DNA of 64,000 nt from Zygnema cylindricum (taxonomy: Eukaryota > Streptophyta > Zygnematophyceae > Zygnematales > Zygnemataceae), in contig JBBHKE010003144.1 of the NCBI GenBank assembly GCA_037447655.1, positions 1 to 64,000 of the forward strand. Direction: 5' to 3'. The translations under genes and the position numbers were made by a program. Positions within the stretch are counted from its first letter, which is position 1, and every line of letters begins with the position of its first letter. The notes beneath the pieces were generated by a model. That model was not told where the DNA came from and searched no databases. It worked only from the letters and a program-made list of their open reading frames with translations. Shown piece by piece: positions 10,681-21,349 of the stretch.

Positions 10681-11720
10681 ATGTACAACGCGATAGTACA
10701 GTGCGTACCATGTACGAACATCGTACGTGACGCGAACACTGAAATTACGATACACCGCGAATCGTAATTAGAGTAAAGAAAAAATTAGAGTAAAGAAAAA
10801 ATTAGAGTAAAAAAAACAAAAACAAAATTAGAGTTATAAACGCTAACTATTGTGATATAACCTTTTAATATAGGAAGTTCACTCTAATTTATTTAAATAC
10901 TCTATATTAGGTTATGTCGGCAATAATTATCCGTGCTGTAACTATGAACACTAAATTATGTAGACATACAAAAATTGTTAGTCCGTATATTTTGACGTCA
11001 TTATGACGTTAGTACTATTTGTCTCATATATATATATACAATTTATCTCAAATAACACTGTTGTCGTTTAACTATAAACTTTTCACATGTAAATTCATGT
11101 GAATGCTCACACGGACGACAATGTTGTCGATAGACGGAGCTATGCGAACGGGTTTTTTTTCGATGCGATTTTTTTTTTGTTTAGTGCAATTTCATATGCG
11201 AGCGCGATTGTATTAAATTATTATTTGTACCTTTTTACTTATAAAAGTACAAATTTGCACAGTCAGGCGTTGTCCTTACTCCACACTATTTAAAACGAAC
11301 CTAAATTAGATTTTTTTACTCTTATTGAACTTTACCTTAAATAGTATAATGAAAAAATTCGAATCATTTACTCTATGTAGTGTGATAGAGTCGAAATTTA
11401 GGGCGACTGAATTAGCAATATTTACTCTAACTTGTAATTACGATTCGCGGAGAACACGACAACGTGGCGTGATGTGACGAGATCGCAAGCGCCAAAATTA
11501 AAAGTGCGATACTGTACGTTGCTGTACCGGTATAGAATAAACGAAACATCGTACGTCACGCCAACACTAAACAACAGTAGTGTACGGATATGGAGAACAC
11601 GACAACGTGGCGTGGTGTGACGGGATCGCACGCGCTAAATTTTAAAGTAAGATAGTTGTACATTACTCAACCGGTATTGATATCACGGCATTTTGGCGTG
11701 ACGTCGTTTTTGTTTGGCCT
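10680..11720. mobile_element. MITE-like repeat; inner element with 16-bp inverted repeats (10755-11450)
   Basis: A perfect 16-bp inverted repeat, CCGCGAATCGTAATTA at 10755-10770 and its complement at 11435-11450, bounds about 700 bp. The interior (about 11090-11330) matches the interior of the element at 20174-20719 in order: GCGAGCG block, poly-T, TTTTTACTTATAAAAGTACA-like hairpin, then ACACTATTTAAAA. The outer flanks share blocks with 1690-2518. No transposase frame is present. Target duplication not clear. Confidence 0.6.
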
Positions 11721-12194
11721 TTTATCATACCACTACAACCACACGAAATACAACAAATAGGATTGTACCACGTGTCTCTTTTCATTACATCAAAACAACG
11801 GTCAACTATAGTTGTCACTAAAGAAGCCAATCAAAACTTAAAACACTCAACGGCTCAAGATCTTACACAAAAAAATTAACGATCAATTTTTGTTGTCACC
11901 AGAGACGAAGGCGACGACAATGCTTTTCCCTATTAGAAAAAGGGCAAAGCAAAAATTAAACAAAACAAATGCATTCATTACAAATACAAGTCCTCTGCCC
12001 AAGTACAAAAACATATTGTCCTCCCGCTTTTTGTATATCTTGTACCTTCTCCTCCTAATAGTGTAGATACGAGCGAAAGGGAAACGTAGCGCCAATGGGA
12101 GCCAACGTGCGTTTGCATGTTTGTTTGTTATTATAATTTTTATTTTAGGGAGCCAACGTGCCTTTGCTTTTTTATTGTTTCGCGCTTTGACATC
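11721..12194. other. No gene recognised
   Basis: Mixed-composition DNA with a GGAGCCAACGTGC(G/C)TTTGC repeat at about 12097 and 12149. Open frames here are short and have no recognisable similarity. Confidence 0.4.
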
Positions 12195-12440
12195 GGCTGT
12201 CGCTGAATGGTATATTAATCAAGCAACATCCCCCCGTGAGACGCATTATATCGCCAGCTAAGACGGGTATATCTGGCCCGGTGACGTATTCGGCCGGCAT
12301 TTCGAAATGTGTCCAATCGCCCTCCGCGGCAGTCTCAGTGTGGTTATCCCGGCGCCAGCTTTACTCTCCTCGCGCCTCCGCGTGTCTCCTCGTTTCGACC
12401 GTACCGGCCGCCGACTCTACTTGCGAAGCATGATACCGTA
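12195..12440 (-). other. GC-rich CpG-rich island with an unassigned open frame
   Basis: Much richer in GC and CpG than the surrounding DNA. On the - strand a frame stays open for about 60 codons (reading ... FEMPAEYVTGPDIPVLAG ... then stop near 12175). A shorter ATG frame exists on the + strand (12236-12433). The composition suggests an old exon or captured gene fragment, but I do not recognise it. Confidence 0.25.
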
Positions 12441-12897
12441 GACGTAGAGTATTCTTTCGCTCGTGTGATTTTATCCTAGTTGTTCAATACGCGCGTTTTT
12501 TTCCTTTTTTCCAGTTTCTACGTATTGTACGTGACTTTTCAAAAAATAGTAAAAAAACGTCTACTGTAAACTGAAACTGGAGGGTTACGGGATCCAATTG
12601 ACAAATTACGCTCTGTATGATTTTTGACGGGAACTGTACGGAAAAGATTCGATGCACGTTCCCGTACTTTCTGTTCACTAAACTGAACAAATTGTACACG
12701 GAATGTAAGGGAAAATATCGGGACTTCTACGGACATTTCCAAAAAAAGACGTTGCGGCATCACACTATTTGAGCGCCGTAAGTTCAAAATGTGTACGGGC
12801 GTCTTCTTCAAATTTTCGAAAAGAAGCCGCCATAAATACTTCAGCAGTTGAATGCGAAAATTCAAGGAAGACGCCATTACCGACGCCATGACAAAAT

Positions 12898-14005
12898 TGT
12901 TAGGTTTTACATTGTGGGATTTGTCTTTGCGTCGGTTGTCAATTTAGCAATCATTGTACGTTTTATTTAAGTGTTGATTTTGTTCGTCGCGGTTATTTGT
13001 GTCCTGTCCTATTTAAGTGTATGTACGGAGGGTCTGGGTCACTGTACGGTTTTGTGTCATAGTGATCGTAGTGGTCTTTGTTATGAGGTAGTACTTTGTC
13101 GTGTACGTTGCCGACGAGCGTTTCGCGCGCCGCGTCTGATTGGTTTTAATTGTACTTTGGTACTTGCGGTTCGTTTGAGGTTGCAGTAGTGTGAAGTTTC
13201 ATTTGGAGAATGGGGCGTCCGTGAGAATTGACGATGTTTCGCTTCGCAAAGCACGATTCTATTTCGGTTCGATGTGGAGATTTGTTCTTTGGGTTGCGGC
13301 GTACATTTGTACAGCCGATATTGTTTCACTTTGTCGTGGAGGTTTTTCTTGACGTTCGTTTACGTACCTGTCGATTATGTACGGAGAGCAATGATGTTTG
13401 GTGAAGAATTGTAATCGGCCGTCGCGCTCTGTCGCGCTGCCGACTAGTTTGTCTTTTCCTTATAGTGTGTGGTCTTGGTTTGTTTGGATTCATTATGTCT
13501 TGTTGTACGTTTCGTAGATTCTTGGTCTCGCGTAGATTCGGTTTCGCGACGACCAAGTTCAGTTGTTGTTTGAAGTGTACTTTCGTGTACCGTGTTGTGT
13601 TACGTATTGGTGTAGTTTGATTGGGTAGGGCTTAGTGCGTATTAAATTTACGGTTAGTTTGTTGTTGTTACGTGACGTTTCAAGGAGTATATTGAGGCGT
13701 AGTGAAAGAGAGGTTTTTATCAATCAGTGAATCAATCTATCTAGGGATTTTGATAGATGTGTGGTGCTTTGTGGTGTTTTTTAAGGAGAGAGAGGAATGG
13801 AAGGAGCTTGATAGCTTTGTAGAGTTAGAAGAGTTAGAGGAGTTAGAAGTGAGAGTGTTTAGAGGGTGTGAGAAAATTATGTAAGAAAAGTTCTCCGTGG
13901 AATATATTGGCTTCCGTGGGGTCATCTTTCTCTTGTGTGTGTTTTATCTTTTATGCTTCCGCTTACATTTGCACTCAGTTTTATTTTTTAGTAAAGATCC
14001 TATCA
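12898..14005 (+). repeat. 5' LTR of LARD-like element
   Basis: Begins TGTTAGGTTTTACATTG and ends GATCCTATCA, 1,108 bp. Homologous to the solo LTR 3127-4225 and to 16114-17128. Confidence 0.9.
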
Positions 14006-14007
14006 AG

Positions 14008-14022
14008 TGGTATCGGAGCAGG
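14008..14022 (+). promoter_or_regulatory. Primer-binding site for initiator tRNA-Met 3' end
   Basis: TGGTATCGGAGCAGG lies two bases after the 5' LTR. The canonical plant site is TGGTATCAGAGC, so there is one mismatch in the first twelve bases. Confidence 0.88.
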
Positions 14023-14038
14023 ATGTAGTGCTCCATGA

Positions 14039-14506
14039 GTGTTAGGAAGATGGACGGATGGAAGGAAGGAAGATTTGTCGTCATTTAAGTGTAGAGGGGC
14101 TCAATATGAAGTGTCTCTTCCTACTCATCTTTTTGGCCGAGATAAATTCGGAGGTGAAAGAAGGTCGGAGGAGGTGTTTTGTGACTTGTTCAGTAAGTCT
14201 ATCTTTTATTTCGATGTGAAAATTCAGATTGAGATGGGAGGAAGAAAAGGCTATTGTCCTTTGAAGAGTGAACCGGATCTCGATCCGGATGGAGGTGATT
14301 TTTATTTTGAAGTCGAAGAAGAAGAATCCGAAGTAGTCCAAGTTGTCGAAGAAGGTGAAGAAGAGAAGAGTGAATTAAAAACTGAAGAGAATAGTGAAGA
14401 AAAGGTTGATGCGAAGTGTGTTAAGAAAAGTGACGTGATGAGAGAAAAGAAGAGCAGAAAAAAGAGTGAAGAGAAGAAGATTAACCTTTTTTTTAAGGAA
14501 GAATGA
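14039..14506 (+). CDS. Unrecognised hydrophilic ORF inside LARD-like element (155 codons)
   Basis: The longest frame in the element interior. The N-terminal half is mixed. The C-terminal half (from about residue 75) is strongly charged, Glu-rich then Lys/Glu-rich, with no zinc knuckle, protease DSG motif or other retrotransposon domain. It starts 17 bases after the primer site, where gag would normally begin. It could be a degenerate gag or a non-coding open frame. It may simply reflect purine-rich (GAA/GAG) composition. Confidence 0.35.
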   Translation: MLGRWTDGRKEDLSSFKCRGAQYEVSLPTHLFGRDKFGGERRSEEVFCDLFSKSIFYFDVKIQIEMGGRKGYCPLKSEPDLDPDGGDFYFEVEEEESEVVQVVEEGEEEKSELKTEENSEEKVDAKCVKKSDVMREKKSRKKSEEKKINLFFKEE

Positions 14507-16102
14507 AGTGTGTCGATGTGATATATCGACTAAGGTGTAAAGGAGTTGTTTATGAAGAAGAAAGTGAGTGTGTCGTCATGAGTTGAAAATGAAGCTTGAC
14601 GTTTTGAAAATCTATTTTTGAGGGAGTTATATTTCGTACTTTTGTACGTTTATTTATTGAAGAGGTAAATCGAGGTGAATGGTGTGGCGATTACCTAAAT
14701 CGCCTAACAGTCTGAAAGAAGCGTCATTCAAGTTTGGCATTTTCAATTTATGTTTGCATTTCGGATGTGTACAGATTTATTTGATTCTTTTCCTGGATGA
14801 TTGACGTTGAGAATTTTAGTGACTTGAAGTTTTAATATTTCCACGATTAGAGGAAGAAGAGGAGGAGTTCCGTGTTTGAACAAAGACCGGTATCTTTACC
14901 GGTTGTTTTGGTCATTTTATACTAAAGAGGAGGAAGAAGTGACGTTCCGTATTGGAACGAGACATATATTTTTCGTCGGTTGTTTCGGTCGTTTTCTAAT
15001 TTTGTCAAACGCCAAACTTTTGTGTGGCCGTTATGTTTTTTTTTTATTCCATTGGTACCTTTTTTTTGGTTCAACATTGTAATGTGGTGAAATGGTGAAG
15101 TGAAGTTTTGTACGACAGACTGTTCTATTGTTACAGTGAAGATTGGAGTGGTGCGGCGGTTACCTAAATCGCTCTGTGGATTCTTATTGGTGCAGCAATT
15201 ACCTAAATTGCTACATGAATTATTATTGGTTGTTGAGATCTGGAGTTGAATGTACAAAATTTGGTTCTGACGTATCTGTGGAAGGAGGAATGATTGTTTC
15301 GTACAGGGCCTTAATGCCTCTTGTACCTTGGAGGTTGCGGTATATTAGTTTGTAGGATATTTTGGCGGGTGCTTTTGGTTGTCGTCAGATTTTGTCTGTC
15401 GCATAGTTATTCAAAATCGGTTCACGCGGATCTTTCCGTACCTTATTGGTACAGTGTGGACGTTACTTTGGTTTCGGTCAACAAAGATATTATTTGAAAT
15501 TCTTTTTTTTATGCTGAAGGAAGGTGACGTGGATTTGTGGCGTTAACTTTCGTTTATTGATTTTGAAATTTCAACGTCGGTTACGCTTTCGTTTGGAGCG
15601 ATAGTTTTTTTTCTTTTGAGATTCTTGGTACAGATGGGGAAGCGCCATGTGGCGTATGCGTGAATTTTGTGGCGCAAAGTTACGGATGAATTTTGAGTGG
15701 TGATGGAAGAAAAATTGCAAAGTTTATTATGTTGGAGAGGGGGCTACGGCATTTGGAGCTGATTGAAGTTTGCGAGGATTTTGTAGGAGGCTTATTCGAT
15801 TTGGCATTTATGACAAAATCATGTGGAGATATTATCGTTTTGTAACGTCTAACATTCGTTTTTTTTGATTCGTACGTTAAATTTGTATTTTTTAAGTATG
15901 TCTCATGATGTTTCATAGAGGGAAGGAATTAAGTTGTGATAGGTGGAATGATTACAAGTTTGAGAGGGAGATTGTTATATCTAAATATGTAATTGGCCGT
16001 CGCGTGTCTGTCGCGCGGCCGTCCAGTTTGTCTTTTGTTGCTTTTTGTTAGTTTGTTTACGTTATTTTGGAGTTGAGGTGGCGGTTCGACAATTCCCACA
16101 TT

Positions 16103-16113
16103 CAGAGGGGGAT
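16103..16113 (+). promoter_or_regulatory. Polypurine tract of LARD-like element
   Basis: CAGAGGGGGAT immediately precedes the 3' LTR start TGTTAGG. This is the usual primer for plus-strand DNA synthesis. Confidence 0.85.
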
Positions 16114-17128
16114 TGTTAGGTTTTACATTATGGGATTTGTCTTTGGGTCGGTTGACAGTTTAGCAATCATGATAAGCTTGGTTTAAGTGTTGATTTTGTG
16201 CATCGGAGTTATTTGTGTCGTGTCCTATTTTAGTGTTGGTAAGGAGGGTTTCGGTCACTGTACGGTTATGCTTCGTGGTGATCGTAGTGGTCTTTGTATT
16301 GTGGTAATTATGTAGTGTCGTACTTCGTCGGCGAGCGTTTTGCGGGCCGTGGTTGGTTGGTTAATTTGTACTTTGGTACTTAAGGTTTGCTTGAGGTCTT
16401 GACATTTTATTAGTGAAACAGACGGCCGCGAGAATTGACGAGGTTTTTCTTCGCGACGCACGATTCTATTTCAGTTTTGATGTGGAGATTTGTCCTTTTG
16501 GTTGCGGCGTTCATTTGTACGGCCGATTACGTTTCACTTTGTCGTGGATTTTTCTACTTGAAGTTCGCGTACGTTTTGATCGTGTACGAAAAAAAATGAT
16601 GTTTCGAGGTAACTGCGTACTTTATTCCGTGTGATGAATTGTACGTTTGTCGTTTGACCGGTGGGCATTCTGTGCAAGTGATACTTATTCGGATTGTGTT
16701 TGGCGTCAGTTAAGTCTTTTGTAGTTGAATATGTTTGAAGTGTACTTCCGGTACTTTTTTGTATAACGTATTGGTGTAGTTTGATTGGGTAGCGCTTAGT
16801 GCGTAATTAATGTTCGGTTTGGTTGGTATTGTTACGTGGCGTGTTGAAGGAGTATATTGAGGCGTAGTGAGAGAGAGGTTTTTGTCAATTGAGTGAGAGT
16901 TGGTACTCCTTGTAGATTACGAAGGAGTTCAGGGAGTTAAGGGAGTTTGATAGCTTTGTTGTGTTTCTTGAGGAGTTAAAGGAGGTTAGTGAAAATTATC
17001 TTTTATATAATTAAGAGGAGTTAGAAGTGAGAGTGTTTTTGAGGGTGTGAGGAAATTATGTAAGAAAAGTTCTCTATGGAATATATTGGCTTCCTTCAAG
17101 CGCTTCCGTTCATTCGCAAAGATCCTCC
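16114..17128 (+). repeat. 3' LTR of LARD-like element, 3' end rearranged
   Basis: Starts TGTTAGGTTTTACATTATGGG. It follows the 5' LTR to about 17095 (ATATTGGCTTCC), then has a shortened end finishing near AAAGATCCT, without the terminal TATCA. Internal deletions relative to the 5' LTR indicate age. Confidence 0.8.
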
Positions 17129-17407
17129 CTCTTTCTCTGATGCTTTGTTTCTGCGCGTTTTTCCTTCTTCCTGAGACCTTTTTTTTCCTTCCCTTCCTCC
17201 CCTTTCCTCCCCTCCTCTCTGCCATCTTCTTCCCACCTCTAAATCTCGTATTTTCTTTCATGTCAAATAATATATAGTTTATCCATAGGGGGTATTTCAA
17301 TAGTTTCTAATTGTACGGTGAATCTTTGTTATATACATATATATGTATATATATAAATATATATAAATATATACATAGATAGCCTTGTATGCAACCTTAT
17401 TGACCCA
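17129..17407. repeat. Pyrimidine tract and TATA-type simple repeat
   Basis: CCTTCC-rich stretch (about 17160-17240) and (TATA)n-like repeat (17330-17385). No gene. Confidence 0.7.
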
Positions 17408-17905
17408 CTACTTATATTCATCATCAAACATAAGGCTCTCGAAGTTGTCTTTCACCTCTAAAATCTTGTAAAGCATGGCAAAGTTTGTCCCAAACCTGGT
17501 AGACCAAGTTTTGGAAGCTTGAGTGGAGACAACTTGTTGAATATGGCTCACCCCACGTAAAGGGTTGTGATGAATTTCAAAATATCCTTTGTCTCTTAGA
17601 CATTTGTTGAGATAAAGAAAACTTGCCCAAATCCCATAACAAAAAGTGTAAGAAAAAGGTAGAGCATGGCGTCTAGTTGAGGTCAAGGTACTTACTCGTG
17701 AGCACCGAGGTTGTTGCCTCGATCGCAAGAGATAAATCGGTCACAATATGCACCCAAAGCTCCACCTCCTCTATAAGAACCTCCTTCTCCCACCCCTCGA
17801 GATCTATTTGGCATCCCTGCACTCTGCACTAGTGTCAACCACCATGAGAAACATGTCACCTTTGGGGGTGACCGCTAAAATGTTCGAGAGAGGCGTCAAA
17901 TCAAG
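17408..17905 (-). pseudogene. hAT-superfamily (DUF659-type) transposase remnant
   Basis: Reading the - strand from about 17905 downwards, translated pieces match the plant hAT/DUF659 transposase order. First comes PLSNILAVTPKGDMFLMVVD plus TSAECRDAK (family pattern PxxNxxxxxPxGxxFLxxxDxSxExKDA), then EVLIEEVELWVHIVTD, then the segment WSTRFGTNFAMLYKILEVKD in the 17408-17728 frame (family pattern TRFxTNFxxLxxLLxxK). Stops and frame changes separate them, and the BED finger and the C-terminal dimerisation domain are missing. It is an inactive fragment. It lies next to hAT-like MITEs at 18577-20143. Confidence 0.7.
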
Positions 17906-18200
17906 AGTGTGCAATCGTTTGTCACACGGGCACCGTGACTTTCATTGTCCCATGTGTTTGTTTGTGTGTGTGTGTGTGTAAAATCCTCAATGAAGGTCGC
18001 CGTGGTGTTAGCCAAGAGACGAGTTCTCCGAGGTCGTTAGCTTCTAAGCCTCCCCTATCTCCTCAGTCTACTTCCTGCTTCCTTGAATATGGGTCGTTCC
18101 TTAGGCTGAAAGACGAGCCATTTGCACAGAGAGCTTTGGCCCATGCTGCATCTAACTCTTTCCTCTTTCAAAATCGAAATACTCGAAATCTGGTTGGTTT
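17906..18200. other. No gene recognised
   Basis: Includes a (TG)n run near 17958-17979 and an open frame on the + strand whose translation I do not recognise. Confidence 0.4.
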
Positions 18201-18576
18201 ATTGCAAGCTCCTAAATTGTTATCCGGTACCCGATACGCGTTTACGAAAGAAAATGTTAACCGAAACTCTATTATTAGCGATTACCCGTACCCCCCCGTA
18301 ACCGATAAGTGCAAAATTAGTGGTACATCTCCGTTAAACCTTCCACGAGTACAAAGTACAATAATGATGGATACTATGGACACTACAGTAATTAACGTGT
18401 TGGAACGTACCTACGAAACCTTCAGTTTTTTCGTTTTTTGCTTACCGACCGTACCGGAATTTGTTTTTTTTTTTTTAAATCACCCGGCCGATTTTGGCCG
18501 GCACCCAAAATTTGTCACCCGAATCCGTTCAGGATCCGACGCCGCCGGCCGGGTACGGCTCGTGTAAGGATCTGGG

Positions 18577-19425
18577 TTGAGGTCGCAAATGGTCAACCGA
18601 AACCGTGACCGACCATTAACCGACCGCCCGCGCCGGATCCGGAACGAATTCGGTTGCCAAATTTTGGGGGTCGGGCGGTTACGGTCGGTTGACTCACCAA
18701 GAAAAAAAAACGGTCAGTTACGGTCGGTCAAACAAAAAACCAAAAAAAAAGAAAAAATTGTACTTTTATTTTTCAACATTATTGTTCTTTGTACTTTTGG
18801 TATTGTGGAAGTACGTGGCAAATCTGACACGGTACTAACACTATTCATTTCGCGAATCTTACAAAAAGATAATCCAACATTCATGTACTTTGTACTCTTT
18901 GGCATCGTGGAAGTACGTGACATCATGATTAGCGTCGCAAATGTGACACGGTACTGTAGTAAGCTATTTATTTCGCAAATCAAAGGGAACGCGACAAAGC
19001 GTCGCAAATCTGACACGGTAGTACACTATTCATTTCGAAAATCTTAGGGAACGCGACAAAGCGTCGCAAATCTGACACGGTAGTACAGTATTCATTTCGC
19101 AAATCTTAGGCAACGCGACAAAGCGTTGCAAACCTAACACAGTAGTACACTATTCATTTCGCAAATTTTAGGGAACGCGACAAATTGTAATTATTGGCTT
19201 ATTCCGTCGTACATTGATTAATTTTGTACTTTTTCAGTTACAGGCGGGCACAGTTAGTCGCGAAAAATCAAGATTCGGTAATTTTTTTTTTCGTAAACGA
19301 CGGTCGGTTAACGGTTAACAATTTTGGAGCGTGACAAAACTCGGTCGGGCGTCGTTTACTCAGATTTTGAAAAAAAAAAAACGGTCGGTTTCGGGTATGA
19401 AATTTTTTGACTTTTGCGACCTCTG
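18577..19425. mobile_element. hAT-like MITE, CAGAGGTCGCAAA family, copy 1
   Basis: 849 bp, right end TTTGCGACCTCTG (19413-19425), left end TTGAGGTCGCAAA (first bases mutated). Flanked by an exact 8-bp duplication GATCTGGG (18569-18576 and 19426-19433). Contains a minisatellite of about 66 bp (see 18955-19190). No transposase frame. Confidence 0.85.
18955..19190. repeat. Minisatellite inside hAT-like MITE copy 1
   Basis: Three to four tandem units of about 63-66 bp, with core GCGACAAAGCGTCGCAAATC followed by TGACACGGTAGTACACTATT. Copy 2 (about 19745-19880) has only about two units, so unit number differs between sister elements. Confidence 0.85.
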
Positions 19426-19434
19426 GATCTGGGT

Positions 19435-20123
19435 CAGAGGTCGCAAATGGTCAACCGAAACCGTGACCGACCGTTAACCGACCGCCCGCGCCGGATCCGG
19501 AACGGATTCGGTTGCCAAATTTTGGGTGTCGGGCGGTTACGGTCGGTTGATTCACCAGGAAAAAAAAATGGTCGGTTACGGTCGGTCAACTAAAAAACCA
19601 AAAAAAATGAAAATTTTGAACTGTCCCTATAATCCAACATTCTTGTACTTTGTAATCTTTGGCATCGTTGAAGTACGTGACATCATGATTAGCGTCGGAA
19701 ATCTGACATGGTACTGTAGTAAGCTATTTATTTCGTAAATCAAAGGGAGCGCGACAAAGCGTCGGAAATCTGACACGGTAGTACAATATTCATTTCGCAA
19801 ATCTTAGGCAACGCGACAAAGCGTCGCAAATCTGACACAGTAGTACACTATTCATTCCGCAAATCTTAGGGAACGCCACAAATCGTAATAATTGGCTTAT
19901 TCCGTCGTACATTGATTAATTTTGTACTTTTTCGGTTACGGGCGGGCACGGTAGTCGCGAAAAATCAAGATTCGGTTAATTTTTTTTTTCGTAAACGACG
20001 GTCGGTTAACGGTTAACAATTTTGGAGCGTGACAAAACTCGGTCGGGCGTCGGTTACTCAGATTTTGAAAAAAAAAAAACGGTCGGTTTCGGGTATGAAA
20101 TTTTTTGACTTTTGCGACCTCTG
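19435..20123. mobile_element. hAT-like MITE, CAGAGGTCGCAAA family, copy 2
   Basis: 689 bp with perfect 13-bp TIRs CAGAGGTCGCAAA (19435-19447) and TTTGCGACCTCTG (20111-20123). Exact 8-bp duplication ATCTGGGT at 19427-19434 and 20124-20131. It was inserted into the target duplication of copy 1, shifted by one base. Strongly similar to copy 1 and in the same orientation. Confidence 0.92.
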
Positions 20124-20173
20124 ATCTGGGTTTGCGACCTCTGTCCCGAATGTTCAAATCTCACGATTATAGA

Positions 20174-20719
20174 CTACACCGCCAATCGTTATTAGCGTGT
20201 AAGTTTTTTTAGCGTATAAAAATAATTACCGTGGTGTACGCTATTTAAGAATTTGAAAATTTTGGAAAAAATCATACATTCTAATTGTTTGGTTATGGTA
20301 ATTTGGATCTTTGAAAAAAAAGATGTCGGTCGCAAACATGTTTACACTAATATAGGTATCCGTACAAAATCTGACAAATCGTACACAAATCGTACATTCA
20401 CACGGTCGAAACGCGGCTGTCGGACGAATATGTGCGAGCGGGATTTTTTACGACCTGGTTTTTTTTCCTTTTTAGAACGCACATTCTCATGCGTCCGCGG
20501 TTACTAAAACTAATTTATTGTACTTTTTAACTTAAAAAGGTACATTTATGTACGGTCTGACACTGACCGTACACCACTCTATTTAAGAGACAACGTACTG
20601 AAAACAACCCTAAATAGAATAAAGAAAAAAATAGAATGAACTACACTAATGGAGAATAAAAAGAAAAAAAAGCGGGACGGAATTAGCGTACACAACGCTA
20701 ATAACGATTGGCGGTGTAG
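20174..20719. mobile_element. MITE-like element with 25-bp inverted repeats
   Basis: Perfect 25-bp terminal inverted repeat (20174-20198 and 20695-20719, outer bases CTACACCGCCAATCGTTA). The interior is colinear with 10755-11450. No transposase. The ends read (G/C)ACTACACC, which recalls CACTA-type termini, but no 3-bp target duplication is evident, so the superfamily stays open. It ends about 390 bp upstream of the subtilase ATG. Confidence 0.75.
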
Positions 20720-21110
20720 TGAAATATCGAAAAAGGAATTTTCCCGATACACTACGCTAAAAAATTTCACCTGAAATGGCGTGTACGACGACAAATATCC
20801 GGCGCTAAATTCAGTGGTATTGGAAGTATTTGGAACGTCCCCCAAAACTTGGAGCGTCCCCCAAAATTTGAACCGTCCCTCTTTGACTTTAGCGGTCATT
20901 TGTCGCATGCGCTTCTCTCAAAATTACGCCGATTCCGTACCTTAGATTGTTCAAATTTCAATCTACTTGTCGCTTACACATCCTTGTCCTTATCCCATAA
21001 AACAAACAATACTGACATAAATACCGAAGACGATCTTGTCTTTTTCATCCAATCGGACATTCACCTCGTCGAAAACATTCACTTCTTCCTACCGCTCCAG
21101 TCCAAAAAAC

Positions 21111-21349
21111 ATGGTTGTCGCTTTCTTACCTTCGGTTCTCACGGTGCTCCTAGTCGCCGTCGGAGTCCATGCGACCAACGCCGTGAAAGACAAAGAATCT
21201 CAGCCGTACATCGTACAAATGGCTGGCCCGGCTTTGCCACTCGCCGTACAGCTAAATCCCGCCATCCGCCAATCGGAGGCCTCGGTGGAGACCTATACCG
21301 CCGCTATGATTTCGCGCCAAATGAAAGTTTTGGAGCGCGTCGATGTGCA
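21111..21349 (+). CDS. Subtilase exon 1: signal peptide and start of I9 prodomain
   Basis: ATG at 21111 gives a typical secretory signal (MVVAFLPSVLTVLLVAVGV, then HATNA). An in-frame ATG at 21036 would add 25 Ser/Thr-rich residues ahead of the signal, so 21111 is preferred; the inverted copy at 39122 also begins at this ATG. It continues with YIVQMAGPALPLAVQ, the first I9 strand. Donor CA|GTGAGTGG leaves a split codon. Confidence 0.8.

Larger units (their letters stand above)
12898..17128 (+). mobile_element. Non-autonomous LTR retrotransposon (LARD-like), about 4.2 kb
   Basis: A 5' LTR (12898-14005), a primer site directly after it, a 2.1-kb interior without protease, integrase or reverse transcriptase, a polypurine tract and a 3' LTR. 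This is the layout of a large retrotransposon derivative that depends on enzymes from an autonomous relative. LTRs of the Copia remnant at 57885-58360 share a long block with this LTR, so that Copia family is a plausible helper. The 3' LTR lacks its canonical end, and I see no clear target duplication. Confidence 0.8.
18200..20143 (-). mobile_element. Outer, older hAT-like MITE carrying two younger relatives
   Basis: About 18200-18568 follows the inverted orientation of the elements at 18577 and 19435 (shared GTTTACGAAAG, GTAACCGATAAG and CCGAATCCGTTC-GGATCCG blocks). A matching right terminus TTTGCGACCTCTG stands at 20131-20143, after the two inserted copies. The left terminus could not be found. 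It is therefore a truncated element with insertions near one end. Confidence 0.6.

Noticed and set aside
18577-19047. 156-codon frame on the + strand
   Set aside because: It lies wholly inside a hAT-like MITE and its minisatellite; it is not maintained in the sister copy.
20172-20721. CACTA transposon
   Set aside because: Ends read GACTACACC and GTGTAGTG, close to CACTA termini, but no 3-bp target duplication and no transposase; assignment left open.
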